A program made the position numbers and the translations under genes. Positions 43,073-53,500 of a DNA stretch of 64,000 nt are shown in pieces. The notes under the pieces are model-generated. The model saw only the letters and a program-made list of their open reading frames with translations. It made no database searches and was not told the origin of the DNA. This stretch comes from Notospermus geniculatus (lineage: Eukaryota > Nemertea > Pilidiophora > Heteronemertea > Lineidae). How positions within the stretch are numbered: position 1 is the stretch's first letter; each line of letters starts with the position of its first letter. The stretch spans positions 137,073 to 201,072 of the forward strand of contig NMRB01000888.1 of the NCBI GenBank assembly GCA_002633025.1, written 5' to 3'.

Positions 43073-43980
43073 TTACGTGAAAACCCCCACAATCCGAGCC
43101 TCAAGCGCCTGTGGCCTACCTCAGATTTCGAGATATTGAGGAAAATGTCTCCAAAATTGCCGCCATTTTGAAATCCAAGATGGCGACCACTAGGTGGCGA
43201 CTTCGTCGGGGCTCCCGTCCTGAAATTAAAGGTTTTGACCCAGTCTACGACGGTGCCAAATTTGGTGCTTTTATCAACAAGTGAATGATTCGGCCAATTT
43301 TTGGAGCTTAGCCTTCTCACTAGTATAAGAAATGTTGGGTCGTCATGATGGTTCAGACAACCACTGATTACTCGTGAAAGCAGTTGGTTTGACCTTGAAT
43401 TACGTCTGCCTCGTGGGAGGATGTCATTCATGTCCATTGTCACAAAGGAGGAAGCCAAACGAACGGAAAATGCCAAGATGAAGGTGTTGTTTGTGAAAGG
43501 AACGGAAGTCTGTCGCGAATGGCCTTTGGGGTAATGAAAAAAGTGTATTCTTAGTGGCCCTTTGAGTTGGAAGCTTCCGCCAGGAGTGACTGCTTTCGAT
43601 GAAATCACCTGGATTCGCAGTCCCACTGGGAAATGCCAAGAAAACCAAGTTCCATGATGGCAATACAGTCCACATCCTCATGGCGTTTTGCGGAAACATC
43701 GTTACGTGGTGTTAGAACAAATCTGAACCCACGTTGAGGACAACTTGGACAGCCAGATTTCAGAAAAGTCATGTTGCCAAATAATCTTTTACCGGCAAGA
43801 GCCGCTAGGGCGTTTTACATTTTGGGAACTGACTTCATCGTTGGACGCCGATGGAAGCAACAACTGAGAATGGGAGACGATGTAGGCCTATGATTAACAG
43901 AAGCAAGCGAGACAACCTTCCGATACAACCTTTTGACCCCTATACTCCTCGATTAACCAACCCGCTCGATTGCAATATTA
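43073..43980. other. Unrecognised region with a possible decayed coding segment (+)
   Basis: On the + strand an open stretch at 43385-43534 reads WFDLELRLPRG, then MSFMSIVTKEEAKR, then MKVLFVKGTEVCREWPLG before a stop, with codon-like composition. A 205-codon frame on the opposite strand (43009-43626) overlaps it. Neither matches anything I know. It could be a fragment of a dead transposon gene or a domesticated exon. Confidence 0.25.
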
Positions 43981-44099
43981 GGGAGGATTCGCAAACGCCC
44001 GGTTAGGCCCTACGACGACTTTTATCTATTGTTTGGGTATACCCAAACAATAGATAAACGTCGTCGTATGGCCTAACCGGGCGCTTGCGAAATCTCCCT
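43981..44099. mobile_element. MITE, TA-GGGAGGATTCGCAAACGCC family, near-perfect palindrome
   Basis: GGGAGGATTCGCAAACGCCC and GGGCGCTTGCGAAATCTCCC, arms GGTTAGGCCCTACGACGAC and mirror, meeting at TTTGGGTATACCCAAA. TA flanks. Only a few mismatches over 119 bp. Confidence 0.85.
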
Positions 44100-44739
44100 A
44101 ATATCGTTTCCTTTGCCCACAAAAGTAATGTTTGTATCGGAGTCCCCAAGCAAGATCTCAAGTTTCCTACATGCGAGTAACCATAGCCGTTACCATAATT
44201 TCAAAATCTAATTTGACACTTAGATTAAATAATGTTTCATGTTTTTGTGTGTTTGATACATAAAACGGTCAACGTTCGGAAACTCGAGTCGGCGTGTTTC
44301 AATTTATTTTGGATATAGCGCTACATAGTATCAAATACATGTAAGCCGAGGGGACGCCACGCCCAATGTGTAAATGAGTAACATTTCAAAAGGAGGGTGT
44401 TTTACAATAAAAAAATCACGCTGCAGTAACCTATCCATTCCATTTTAAAATCTGACTTCATGCGTGGACAAAACTTATGTCTTTCCACGAGACGGCGGAC
44501 GCTGTAGCTTGCAGGGAATATGTTGGTCGTCCGATTGAGTCCATCGCCATCCAGCCGAACTACACCGTGGTGCTGTTACCAAAAGATTCAGCTCCGATTT
44601 AAAATATCTGGCAAATCTGAGTCGATTATTCCCATCGGGGTGGACGCGCACGGACACCTGCCCCAGGTACTTGGAACCAACGGAGACTATTCCAACGAAA
44701 ATCAGTTAAAACGTTATGCCTTGTTGTTGTACCATCATA
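44100..44739. other. 5' flank of the receptor gene; no other gene
   Basis: Intergenic. Short open frames with no supported product. A transposon at 44740-44870 lies between here and the receptor start codon. Confidence 0.35.
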
Positions 44740-44870
44740 GGGAGGTTTAGAAATCAAATGATAAACGTTATTTTTCACACTGCACATTCTCCAGATTTTA
44801 TATTGCATTTTCGGTACGAAAATAACGTTTACGTTAACGTTTACGTTTATCATTTGATTTCCAAACTCCC
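44740..44870. mobile_element. MITE, TA-GGGAGGTTTAGAAATC family, copy 6
   Basis: A shortened copy: the left arm lacks the GTAAACTTTACGACAACG segment. It lies about 130 bp upstream of the GPCR start codon, so it may affect the promoter or leader of that gene. Confidence 0.85.
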
Positions 44871-45002
44871 CATTTTGAAAAGGAATCGGACAGCATTCAC
44901 ATACCTTTGGGACCAACTGACTGCTGGATTTACGATCAACGACACGAAATATTTAGGCAGTATCCTTTTCGATTTATTCCTGTTATTGCTGTGAGAGCGG
45001 AA

Positions 45003-46606
45003 ATGAATGACTTCAGAAATGGTACAGAGCTACCAACAGTGCCAGAAGGAACCCTGGGACCCTCGTATCCCGTGATGACTCGCATAACACAGGTCATTTA
45101 TCTTTGGTGGCCGTTCTTTACCGCTGCTACTGGTATCACCGGCAACACGATGTCCCTGCTCATCACGACCAAGAAAGACAACCGGAAACTGAGTACCTGT
45201 GTTTATATGGCGGGGTTGGCGATTGTTGACACATGTTTCGAATTCGTTGTATCGGCTTATAAGATCGTCGTATTTCACGGCGTCGGGGAAAATATGGAAG
45301 AAAACTTACCATTTTTAAGGTGGGTGACGATTTATCTGATCACATTCCTTGGGTCGACAACCCAGAAATATTTCATTTTTTCAATGCAAGGAACTTGACA
45401 GTGTTCGGATAGTTGATCGAATATCCATCTGGAAGCAGAAACAGCCCTTCCTCAAATAATTTCGCCAAATGTTCATCCAGCTTTTGGAAAAGCCTGCAGA
45501 AGGTGCAGCGTGGTCATGCCCGACACTGACACTGAATTTGGTGCTGCACTCTCTGTCTAAAGTCCGGCAACATCTAAGCGCGACCCAATGGAATGCGGAA
45601 GTTGGGCAATTTTTTGTTGGGTTAATCACACACAATTCTTGAATAATACAAACTTTAGTGGTGCCCAACAGTGTGCAACGGATTATCACCGATTACGCAG
45701 GTGAGTCCACACAGGTGTAATTGAAAACCGCGAATTCCTGCCTCATTTCCTGACTTCCGTATTCCATTGGGTCGCAGTTTGATGTTGCCGGACTTTAATA
45801 AACGACGGTTGGGCATTGGTTGGTAGGTCTATTATATTTTTTGGAAGTTAGAAGCGAAGCACCAAAGACGGACTCTAATCAATTCACAGAGAATTTTCTT
45901 GGTGTTTACATACAGCTTCATCTGGTACGGCGCCGATGCTTTCGCCATCACTTCCGGGCTCTTTTTGGCGGAGATGAGTATCGACCGGGCAATCGCTGTT
46001 ACCTTTCCAATGAAAGCAGCCTCCATCTGCACAGCATCAAGGGCGGTCAAAGTTACAGTGGTGACATGCGCCATACAGTTGATCTTCAACATCCAAGCAT
46101 TCTTTAGCTATACGTTGCCAAAACCACCAAACGGCGTCGTATTACGGGATGTTCCACATGCACGATGGGTTGAACAGTTTTTGAATTTTTACCAAGTTTT
46201 GTTCGGCACAATAATACCCTTTTCTATATTAATCATCTGTAATACTATCATCATCATTAACGTGCAGAGAGCGGCAAGAACGAGAAAGAAAATGGGCTCG
46301 AAAACCGACCGCAAATCCAAAGAGCCCAATTTGACCGCTCTTTTGCTGACGACATCATTCGCGTACTTTATCTGTTCGATACCAAAAAGGATCTACGAGG
46401 CCATCGTACCCGATTTCATCAGCTACGACCTGAGGGACCCATACTGGAACGCCCGCTACTGGCTGCAATGGTGGATTTTCACCGAGATTTGGCACCTTAA
46501 TTTCGCCGTTAATTTTTATGTTTACTTTCTTGGTGGAGGGCAAAAGTTCCGCCGAGACGCGAAGGAGGTTTTTACTCGATGTTTCAAAAAGGAAACAGGC
46601 GGGTAG
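45003..46606 (+). CDS. Rhodopsin-like (class A) G protein-coupled receptor, 335 aa, two coding exons
   Basis: Exons 45003-45319 and 45916-46606, joined by donor AG/GTGGGT and acceptor CATACAG/C; the phases match (2+1). Probably a peptide or small-ligand receptor at the plasma membrane signalling through G proteins. N-glycosylation site NGT at residue 6. TM1 has GITGN (N48), TM2 LAIVD (D76), TM3 MSIDRAIAV (the DRY motif is DRA, R130), TM5 GTIIPF (P207), TM6 FAYFICSIP (C259-P262, replacing CWxP), TM7 NFAVNFYVYF (N305-Y309, Ala/Val replacing the usual NPxxY Pro), then GGGQKFRR helix 8. The IAVTFPMKA and NFYVYFLGG..FR wording is like the large GPR139/FMRFamide-receptor-like orphan sets of invertebrates. 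Oddities: no cysteine near 3.25 and none in the second extracellular loop. The 596-bp intron contains a MITE. Without splicing, the frame would run on to a stop at 45396. Confidence 0.85.
45558..45797. mobile_element. MITE inside the receptor intron (TAAAGTCCGGCAACATC arms)
   Basis: TAAAGTCCGGCAACATCTAA and CGCGACCCAATGGAATGCGG at the left are mirrored by TTCCATTGGGTCGCAGTTTG and ATGTTGCCGGACTTTA at the right. End wording fits the TTA class. Entirely within the intron, between donor 45320 and acceptor 45915. Confidence 0.8.
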
Positions 46607-46631
46607 GCCTATACAAAACCATATCAATTAA

Positions 46632-46884
46632 TTAGGGGCGTAGCCCGAGGGGGCAGGGGCTTATGCCCCCCCCCCCGAGCAAAAAGGGACAACACAAATT
46701 TTTCCTCTAAAAGGTCCTTTTCCCTCTTCAAGCCAAGTTATTGTGGTGTCACGGGGGAAAATGCATCTGAGAGGATGTAGATTTTCAATTTTTTTCTGGG
46801 CGGGACCCCCCCCCNACTTACCCCTCCAGACTCGATCAATTTTGCCCGCCCAGGCCATAAAAGCTACTGTAGCTACGCCCCTGT
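46632..46884. mobile_element. Non-autonomous DNA element, GGGGCGTAGC ends
   Basis: TTAGGGGCGTAGCCCGAGGG at the left and GCTACTGTAGCTACGCCCCT at the right. C-runs at 46667 and 46807 (with one N) are typical of its interior. It lies 25 bp past the receptor stop codon, so it may provide part of the 3' UTR. Confidence 0.7.
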
Positions 46885-46977
46885 TATTAGGGGAATTTTG
46901 AACTACATTTGGCCTATCAGTGGACCGCATCTCCTACGTTTGTTGCGGCTGAGAATTATTGACGCTGCAGATTTTCT

Positions 46978-47190
46978 TCTGCCTGGAAAATGATTCACCC
47001 TTCAGGAATAGTGATTTCGTGTTTCCTTTTTTTACGAATCGAAAAGAAATCTTCAGCCGCATTTCACAGCAGCGGTGTTCATCAAATAACCCTTCCACAA
47101 ACCTAGATCAGTCCCCTACGCATGCGCCGTGAAGACAGCGTCCATGAGTCAATGCGATTCCGTGCATGTGTTGCCGACATTTTAGGTGAA
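46978..47190. repeat. 3'-flank duplicate, copy A
   Basis: GATTCACCCTTCAGGAATAG, TTTTTTTACGAATCGAAAAG, CAGTCCCCTACGCATGCGCC and GAAGACAGCG match, in order, TTTCACCCACCAAGAATAG, TTTTTCGAACCGAAGGATG, CAGTCCCCAACGCATGCGTC and GAAAACAGCG at 47957-48098. Confidence 0.7.
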
Positions 47191-47235
47191 ATCGCCTAAA
47201 ATCAGATTAATTCGACGCGAGATCTGCAAAGCCCA

Positions 47236-47332
47236 AACAGCCCAACTGCTCTTTGCTGATGACGTCATCCACGTACTTAGTCTGTTCGATAAAAAAAGAA
47301 TCCCGCCGAGACGCCAAGGAAGTTGTTGAATG
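47236..47332 (+). pseudogene. Decayed, internally deleted relic of the receptor's last exon
   Basis: CCAACTGCTCTTTGCTGATGACGTCATCCACGTAC.. (47240-47302) matches the TM6 coding stretch at 46328-46391, with frameshifts and substitutions. It then jumps to CCGCCGAGACGCCAAGGAAG (47305-47324), which matches the helix 8 coding stretch at 46550-46569. About 150 bp, including TM7, are missing. No open frame survives. It points to a former tandem duplicate of the receptor. Confidence 0.75.
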
Positions 47333-47754
47333 AAACCGTCTTGTCATATTATCATCTAACTATGATGAATCTGACCCCTACTTGACCCCGCCTTCGATCC
47401 AATCAGAACTCGTGAAACAAATCGCCCTTCGGCACTTTCTCTTCTCTTCCCGCACACATTTGTAACACGTATTTTGATTGGCACGTCGATTAGCCTTCGC
47501 ACACCGGTGATTGGCTGAGGCTCTCAGCTCCTCAGAAGCGGGAAATGTGATGCATTCAAACGAGGCTAGATGGGCATGATGGGTGTCAGGCCAGATAGAC
47601 TGGTGAGAATCAGATGAATGAAACAGGTAGGCCAACGGTGCGGTGCGGTGGGAAGGAGAACTCAACCATTAGATTGTCAAGTGGATTTCTTACAAATCCG
47701 TATCAAATCAGGGGCATTTGAAATAGGTACGCTACGGCCTATCGGGTAACTATA

Positions 47755-47903
47755 GGGAGGTTTCAAAATCAAACGATAAACCAAAACTTTACGACAACGT
47801 TATTTTTCATACTACACATTAACCAGATTTTATATTGCATTTTTGGTACAAAAATAAAGTTGTCGTTAACGTTTACGTTTATCGTTTTATTTCGAAACCT
47901 CCC
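47755..47903. mobile_element. MITE, TA-GGGAGGTTTAGAAATC family, copy 7
   Basis: GGGAGGTTTCAAAATCAAAC and TTTTATTTCGAAACCTCCC, the usual arms and centre. The left flank is TA; the right flank has drifted to TTA. Confidence 0.85.
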
Positions 47904-47954
47904 TTACGTCTCATCTTGGAGGAATTATATTCCTCCAAGGTCTCATGTTGTTCA

Positions 47955-48145
47955 GTTTCCTTTTGGATGAAAAAAGTTTCACCCACCAAGAATAGTGATC
48001 ATCATGTACCTTTTTCGAACCGAAGGATGAAATCTTGGAGCGAGACGTGATAACTGCGAACCTGGGTCAGTCCCCAACGCATGCGTCCTGAAAACAGCGG
48101 CGTCCGCTTGTGCAGTCATCGCGCATGCGTTGCACAGACTGATTT
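47955..48145. repeat. 3'-flank duplicate, copy B
   Basis: Partner of 46978-47190. Because copy A is followed by the receptor relic and copy B is not, the duplication involved receptor-gene flanks more than once, or one copy has lost its gene. Confidence 0.6.
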
Positions 48146-48225
48146 AGGTGAGGCAAGCAGCTTTTTTTACCATTCAACGACGTGCAAATATCCAGGGGAT
48201 TTTAGGATGCGGAAATTTTGACCCA

Positions 48226-48395
48226 AGCAGGGACAGATCCACGATTTCGGGAAAGAGGGGGCGCACTCTGCTAGAAACATTGAAATCTGTGGTAAATTTC
48301 AATGATTTGCTCCAAATTTCAGAATTTTACGGTGATTTGTTGGCCGAAAGGGGGGCGTGCGGCGGGTGCACCCCCCGCCCCTTGGATCCGTGCCT
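48226..48395. mobile_element. Non-autonomous DNA element, GGACAGATCCACG ends
   Basis: GCAGGGACAGATCCACGATT at the left and CCCCTTGGATCCGTGCCTGC at the right are an imperfect inverted pair, with GGGGGCGCAC and GTGCACCCCCCGCC inside. Confidence 0.6.
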
Positions 48396-48621
48396 GCAAG
48401 TAGGCGATCATGGTTTAACCTTCACTGAACACGATTTTTCAACGCAACAGGAAAAAACTTGGTTATTTCACGCTTGAAAAGCATCTAGACAAAGTTTTTC
48501 CGCATGCGCTGGGAAGGCGTCTGCAAAATCGCGTTAGGTGTACCTTCGCCATAAAGGATTTCTTTGGCAGACAATTTATGAGTGATAGTGCACTTGTCTT
48601 CTGCTGCCGTGAAAGTGAGAA

Positions 48622-49005
48622 TAAACTCCCTACGCAGTTGTGTACCGTGCCCCCTTCGGTTTACCCGCTCTCCACAACTGCTTCACTTCGTAAAATTCTC
48701 CTTGTTTGGTCGACAGATGGCGCTGAGAGAGTCTACCAATGAGATCGCCGAGCAACCCGTAACCAAGCTGGCCTGAGACACTTTTTCATTGGATGAGCAG
48801 ATCATGTGATCTAGTAGCCATGGTAGCACAAGAACATTCGTTGCCAACGGGCCAAAGTTCTAAAGCAGCGTGCTGATAGGCTATAAAACTCGCGCCAGGC
48901 ACTGACGCCATCTGTTGACTAAACGTGGCAAATTCTACGAAGTGAAGCAGTTGTGGAGAGCGGGTAAACCGAAGGGGCGCAGCTCACAACTGCGTAGGGA
49001 GTTCA
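48622..49005. mobile_element. 384-bp element with 9-bp target duplication (Mutator-like), copy 2
   Basis: Flanked by AAGTGAGAA (48613-48621) and GAGTGAGAA (49006-49014), 8 of 9 matching. Ends TAAACTCCCTACGCAGTTGT and ACAACTGCGTAGGGAGTTCA. Homologous throughout to 25816-26193. Confidence 0.85.
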
Positions 49006-49791
49006 GAGTGAGAAGTGCCTGGCCAACTTGGTGCTGGAATCGACCTTGCTGTGGTATTAAAAACTTCTTACACATTCCACATATTGTACTTCTTCTTCCG
49101 GTTGAGTGCCAAATTCAACGAATTGAATAACAAGTACTGGTAAGTTTATAAGAATATTGCAACACAATTTATGTACATCTTACATGTAGAAAAATATTCA
49201 AGCAAGAAATAAATGCATGTCGACTTTGTTGAAGAATCCGGAGGTTCACGCTTAAATAAATGCATTGGGCTTCATTTCAGACCCTGACTTTGGCACAGAT
49301 CATTCACAACTGTGCAGACTACATGTGAAGGGAGTACTGAAGCAATTATCAATATTAGCAATTAGCAGTTACCTGGAAAGAAGACGGCTCAAATTGCACC
49401 AAATTTCAATTTTTATGAACTTTTAATTACCGTACTTCTTTTTGCAACATGTCAGGTGGATAACCGTCTTTTCAGTCAAAGGCTTTACCTACACTCCTAA
49501 GGAATCAGTCCTTGCCAAAGTTGAAATTTGGGCACTGTGAGGAGTTGGGCACGGTCAGGCGTTCACAGTTACTGCCATGGATTTTGAAAATCTGTAGTTC
49601 CTCAATCATTCCAACAAAAAAAGAAAAAGCACTGACAGACAGGCCGTTCAATTACATAGAATTGGTTGGACCCTGTACTTCTTGGACTAGTATGAGCACA
49701 CACTTTGCGCTGATAGGAATTAGAGAATTGGAGTATGTCTTAAATGTGATTTCAGCCCCATTTCTGCCCAAAATTACAACCTACCCGTATT
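49006..49791. other. No gene recognised
   Basis: AT-rich intergenic DNA beyond the 3' end of APC1. A 125-codon frame begins at 49512 but runs into the next element and is not supported. Confidence 0.35.
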
Positions 49792-49793
49792 TT

Positions 49794-50325
49794 TCGGACT
49801 ATAAGGCGCAGCCTTTTTCCTTGAAAAAGGGTCTAAAATTGGGGGTGCGCCTTATAGGGTGGTGCGCCTTATCTGAGGATCCAGTCTGACAATTTGATCA
49901 GAAGTGTCAAGACACTGACGAACCCAAGCATTCAAGCATGCATGGATGCAAGCCAAAGTCATTGTCACAGTGCTGGTTGACAGATGATGCAGTGAACTGT
50001 GAACTGATGAAGTTTCAGTTAGGCCTAATTTGTCACAACAAGCTAAGAAATCATACAACCAGATCCATCAGTGCCAACAGCAGAATTGCAGATGTCAATG
50101 GGTTCAAACAAGGCAATCAGACCCTGTAATTGTCTTGGCTGTTGTTGGGGTCAATGCATACTGAGCAGCCATGCATTGTATGTGTATAATATGCACTGAC
50201 GCATTCACTGACAGGACTGCGCCTTATAGGGAGGTGCGCCTTATGTATGGATTTCATCAGAGATTTTGGGTGAAATTGGGGGTGCGCCTTATAGTCAGGT
50301 GCGCCCTATAGTCAGGAAAATACGG
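49794..50325. mobile_element. 532-bp TA-flanked element, CCGTATTTTTCGGACTATAAGG ends
   Basis: CCCGTATTTTTCGGACTATA then AGGCGCA at the left, and GTCAGGAAAATACGG at the right, with TA on both sides. Sub-terminal GGGTGCGCCTTATAG words repeat at both ends (49847-49870, 50219-50310). I recall similar ends from DNA transposons of many animals but do not assign a superfamily with certainty. Confidence 0.75.
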
Positions 50326-50553
50326 TACTGTATAAGCCTGTTGAGGACATCATGCTGCAACCAAATCAAGTTTCTTGCACGAAGTGTGACCCAGGATACT
50401 TTATGGAAGAGTATAATGTGGAACAAGGTTGAATTTGAGCAATTAACCCTAATTTGAGGCCATTTTTCACCAGTTATATTTTGGGCACAGATAAAATCCT
50501 ATGCCTAGCCACGATGTAATTGAAAGGCCGGAATATGTTGCCTGCCCATTTGT

Positions 50554-53500
50554 TCAGCACCTTTGAGACACAATCCTGTGAAGCCTCATCACTGTGCTAA
50601 CTGATAATCCATAGGGCAGGAAAGCAGTGCACATCTGGAGGAAAGTGGGTACACCAGAACCTAGAAAATGAAGAAGGTAAATCAATCAACTCACTCTGAA
50701 TAAATAAGGCTAACAACTATTGCAGGGAAGAAATTTAAAGGCCTCCGTACACTTCTCCAGACTGTGGTGCGATTTTTGGATGTGTCCCTTGTATTGAAGT
50801 AGCATGATGGATGATAACTACAGGTACTTCCACCTATTCTTAAACCCCTTGTTTTTTCGCGACCTGTGTTTTTCTAGCCACATAGAGAGGTCTGCCTGCA
50901 CTCCACTTACCAGCACTGACTAGCTGCATTAGCTTGGACACTGGTGGGATATCATACCACGTAAGGAAGGTCGCCAGGAGGGGATCACTGGCTACGTTTT
51001 CGCCAAGCAGGTGCGAGCATACGCTCCGCTCAGAATCTGCAAGAATACCGGTACATGGAAATGGAGCAATGTCTTTCCTTGGTAAACGAAATGGTCCACG
51101 AAACATGTGCTCACCTGGGTGAATGTACCAGAAGAACAAATGACAAATGTTAAATCGAAATGTTCCAGGGCAAGCCTTGGGTAATGTGATTATGGTCAAA
51201 ATTTCAAAGTCAAAACATTCTCGCTTGAGTAATTTTTAAAAAATATGAAATGTCACCTCTCAGCCATCTATCCAGCTTCAACTCCACTCTATTCTTGACA
51301 TGAGAGAGAAATTCTGGATGGATTAGGGCAGAGTTCTCCAGAGTTGACTTGACCATTGGGCTGTTGTAGTAGGCCATGATCAACTTGACTTGCCAGATAT
51401 CAATCATACGAGATTTCCTATGGAAATTACGTGACACCTGAAAGATATTAATAAGAGAAGAGTACCGGTATTAAAAAAGAACAAGTATGATGTCACGAAA
51501 CTTGTCATCACTTCTTTGTTTCTGTGAACAACCACCCTTTTGACTTTCACTGGAAGTCAGAGTCGGGCAAAAGGTGCCATCTGCTCTTACAAACTACCAA
51601 ATAAACTGTAAACAAATCCAACAACCTAACTGCAAAAGCCCATGATCACTTCACATTTTTATCAGTCCTTTCATAATCAGTCGCCAATTCACATAAGGTG
51701 AACTTCTGAACTATTCCTACCTGATCCATGGCAATGTGGGGGCACAAGATTTCGGGCTTTTCCTGAGTCACACATTCATGCAGTATCAAAGATAGGAGCT
51801 GCATCACATCATATTCCTTCAGAAGAAAAAAAGAATCATAAAATACAGGTACGCTCAATGACAAGTGTTTGATTGGCAATTCATTTCCTGAGTAGTGGAA
51901 TGAATATTGAAACTGAAAATGAATATTGAAACTGACAAACATTTTGGTCTCAACTTGCCAAGCTAAAAGCAACATGTGCCTGGCTTTGCTGTGGAAGGTC
52001 ACATACCGGTATACAACTCTGGAAAAAATTATTAGACCACCTGTATTATTTCCCTCTCATTTCCCATTAAATAGGTCCCGCAAAAAGTGGTTCTGCGGGA
52101 TGTTTAGGGTCACCCAATTGTGACCCGGCAAGACAAAATGAGTCGGAATGCGCACATAAGACGACCCAACATGTCCAAGGTGACCCCAACGGTTCGCTGA
52201 TTTCAGGATTGTCTGCCCATTGTGAAATTTGACTTGGTCGATTTCTGTGGTTGCTGTCTGGTTCCACCTTCAGTCTTCTTCTGTGTGACTTCCGACTCAT
52301 TTTGCTGTGCCGGGTCACAATTTTGCCCTGGGTGACATTTAAGTGGCGAATCCACTGTCGCGATTTGGGCTTGAGACAGGGTTGCGGTGCCTTGCGATCG
52401 CCTTATATGGCAATCGGAAGTCCTTATATGGTAACCGCAAGGGAACGCAACCGCGTCTCAAGCCAAAATCGCGACAGTGGATCACCCGCTTTAGGACGAC
52501 ATTCACCCATTCAGCGTCAATTACCTTGTCATTCTCTTGATCACAGAAAGACTCCGCGAATGCCAAAACTCTCGGATCGGATGAGAACGACTTGATAACC
52601 TCTTGCTTGACATTTCGTCGCCCTGACTGATCGTTGGTAAGACTCTTGGCCAACAAACTCCGATAACCCTTAGGATCCTCGACGTAGGAGAGATGACCAG
52701 CTCTCTGCTTCACGTGCAGCATACCTGATGACTGGAGAATGTTCCTGAAAAGACGAAATACTACCAGTACAATGCATGAACAGATGACACCTTCCTCAAA
52801 CTTTTTCCATGCGCGTTCACCTGCACTTCTCTCCCAGTCTCTGGAGTATACAAGGTGCTTTCGATTGTGACTGAACAGTAACTGGTTAACTATTCTGGTC
52901 ATTTCTGACATAACCCTAACCGGTTATGGCTAACTGCATAACCACCTCTGGAGATGGTTAAGCAGTTACGAACCGAAAATGGTTAGCGAACCATTCCTGT
53001 CGTTTCTGCAAACCGATTCTGGTTAGCAACAGCAGTGCTTTCGATAGTGTGACTCAACCGTAACCGGTTACGGTAACTATTTTGTTCGGCATTGTTCGCC
53101 ATGTTCTAACAGAGCTTACCCTAACTTTCACGTTCTATTGTGACCAGCTAACCATCAATAACCCGCCAATGTTAACAATAACCGGTTAAGTCACAATCGA
53201 AAGCACCCCAAGTCTACTCTCCAACCGCTGCTCTAACTAGGCAACTGGAAGTTTACCGGTAGTCAATAGAGGGCACTCAAGTACACTTATCAACTACCGG
53301 TATCAAACAAATGTGAAGCAAACTTTAGTTCCAAAGTGATTTAACACTTTTTTTAACTTGCTTGTCCTTCCTTACCTGAGGTTATTCCAGTTCTTCCCAA
53401 TATTGAATGTAATGGGGAGATAGCGGTCTCCCAGCACCCGTACCTGAAAAAACGTCATGGTACTAAAAAAACGGTTGAAAAAACACAAAGGGTCGTATTT

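Noticed and set aside
43009-43626. 205-codon minus-strand open frame
   Set aside because: No recognisable domain or signal peptide, and its start overlaps a palindrome; kept only as part of an unrecognised region.
50840-50908. The 23-codon extension ending KKQGV as the main APC1 C-terminus
   Set aside because: It requires ignoring a consensus GTAAGT donor, whereas the exon at 50554-50660 fits in phase and in C-terminal pattern.
52339-52911. 190-codon minus-strand frame as a single exon
   Set aside because: Only 52525-52744 is APC1 coding (splice sites and homology agree); the rest reads into intron and a palindromic element.
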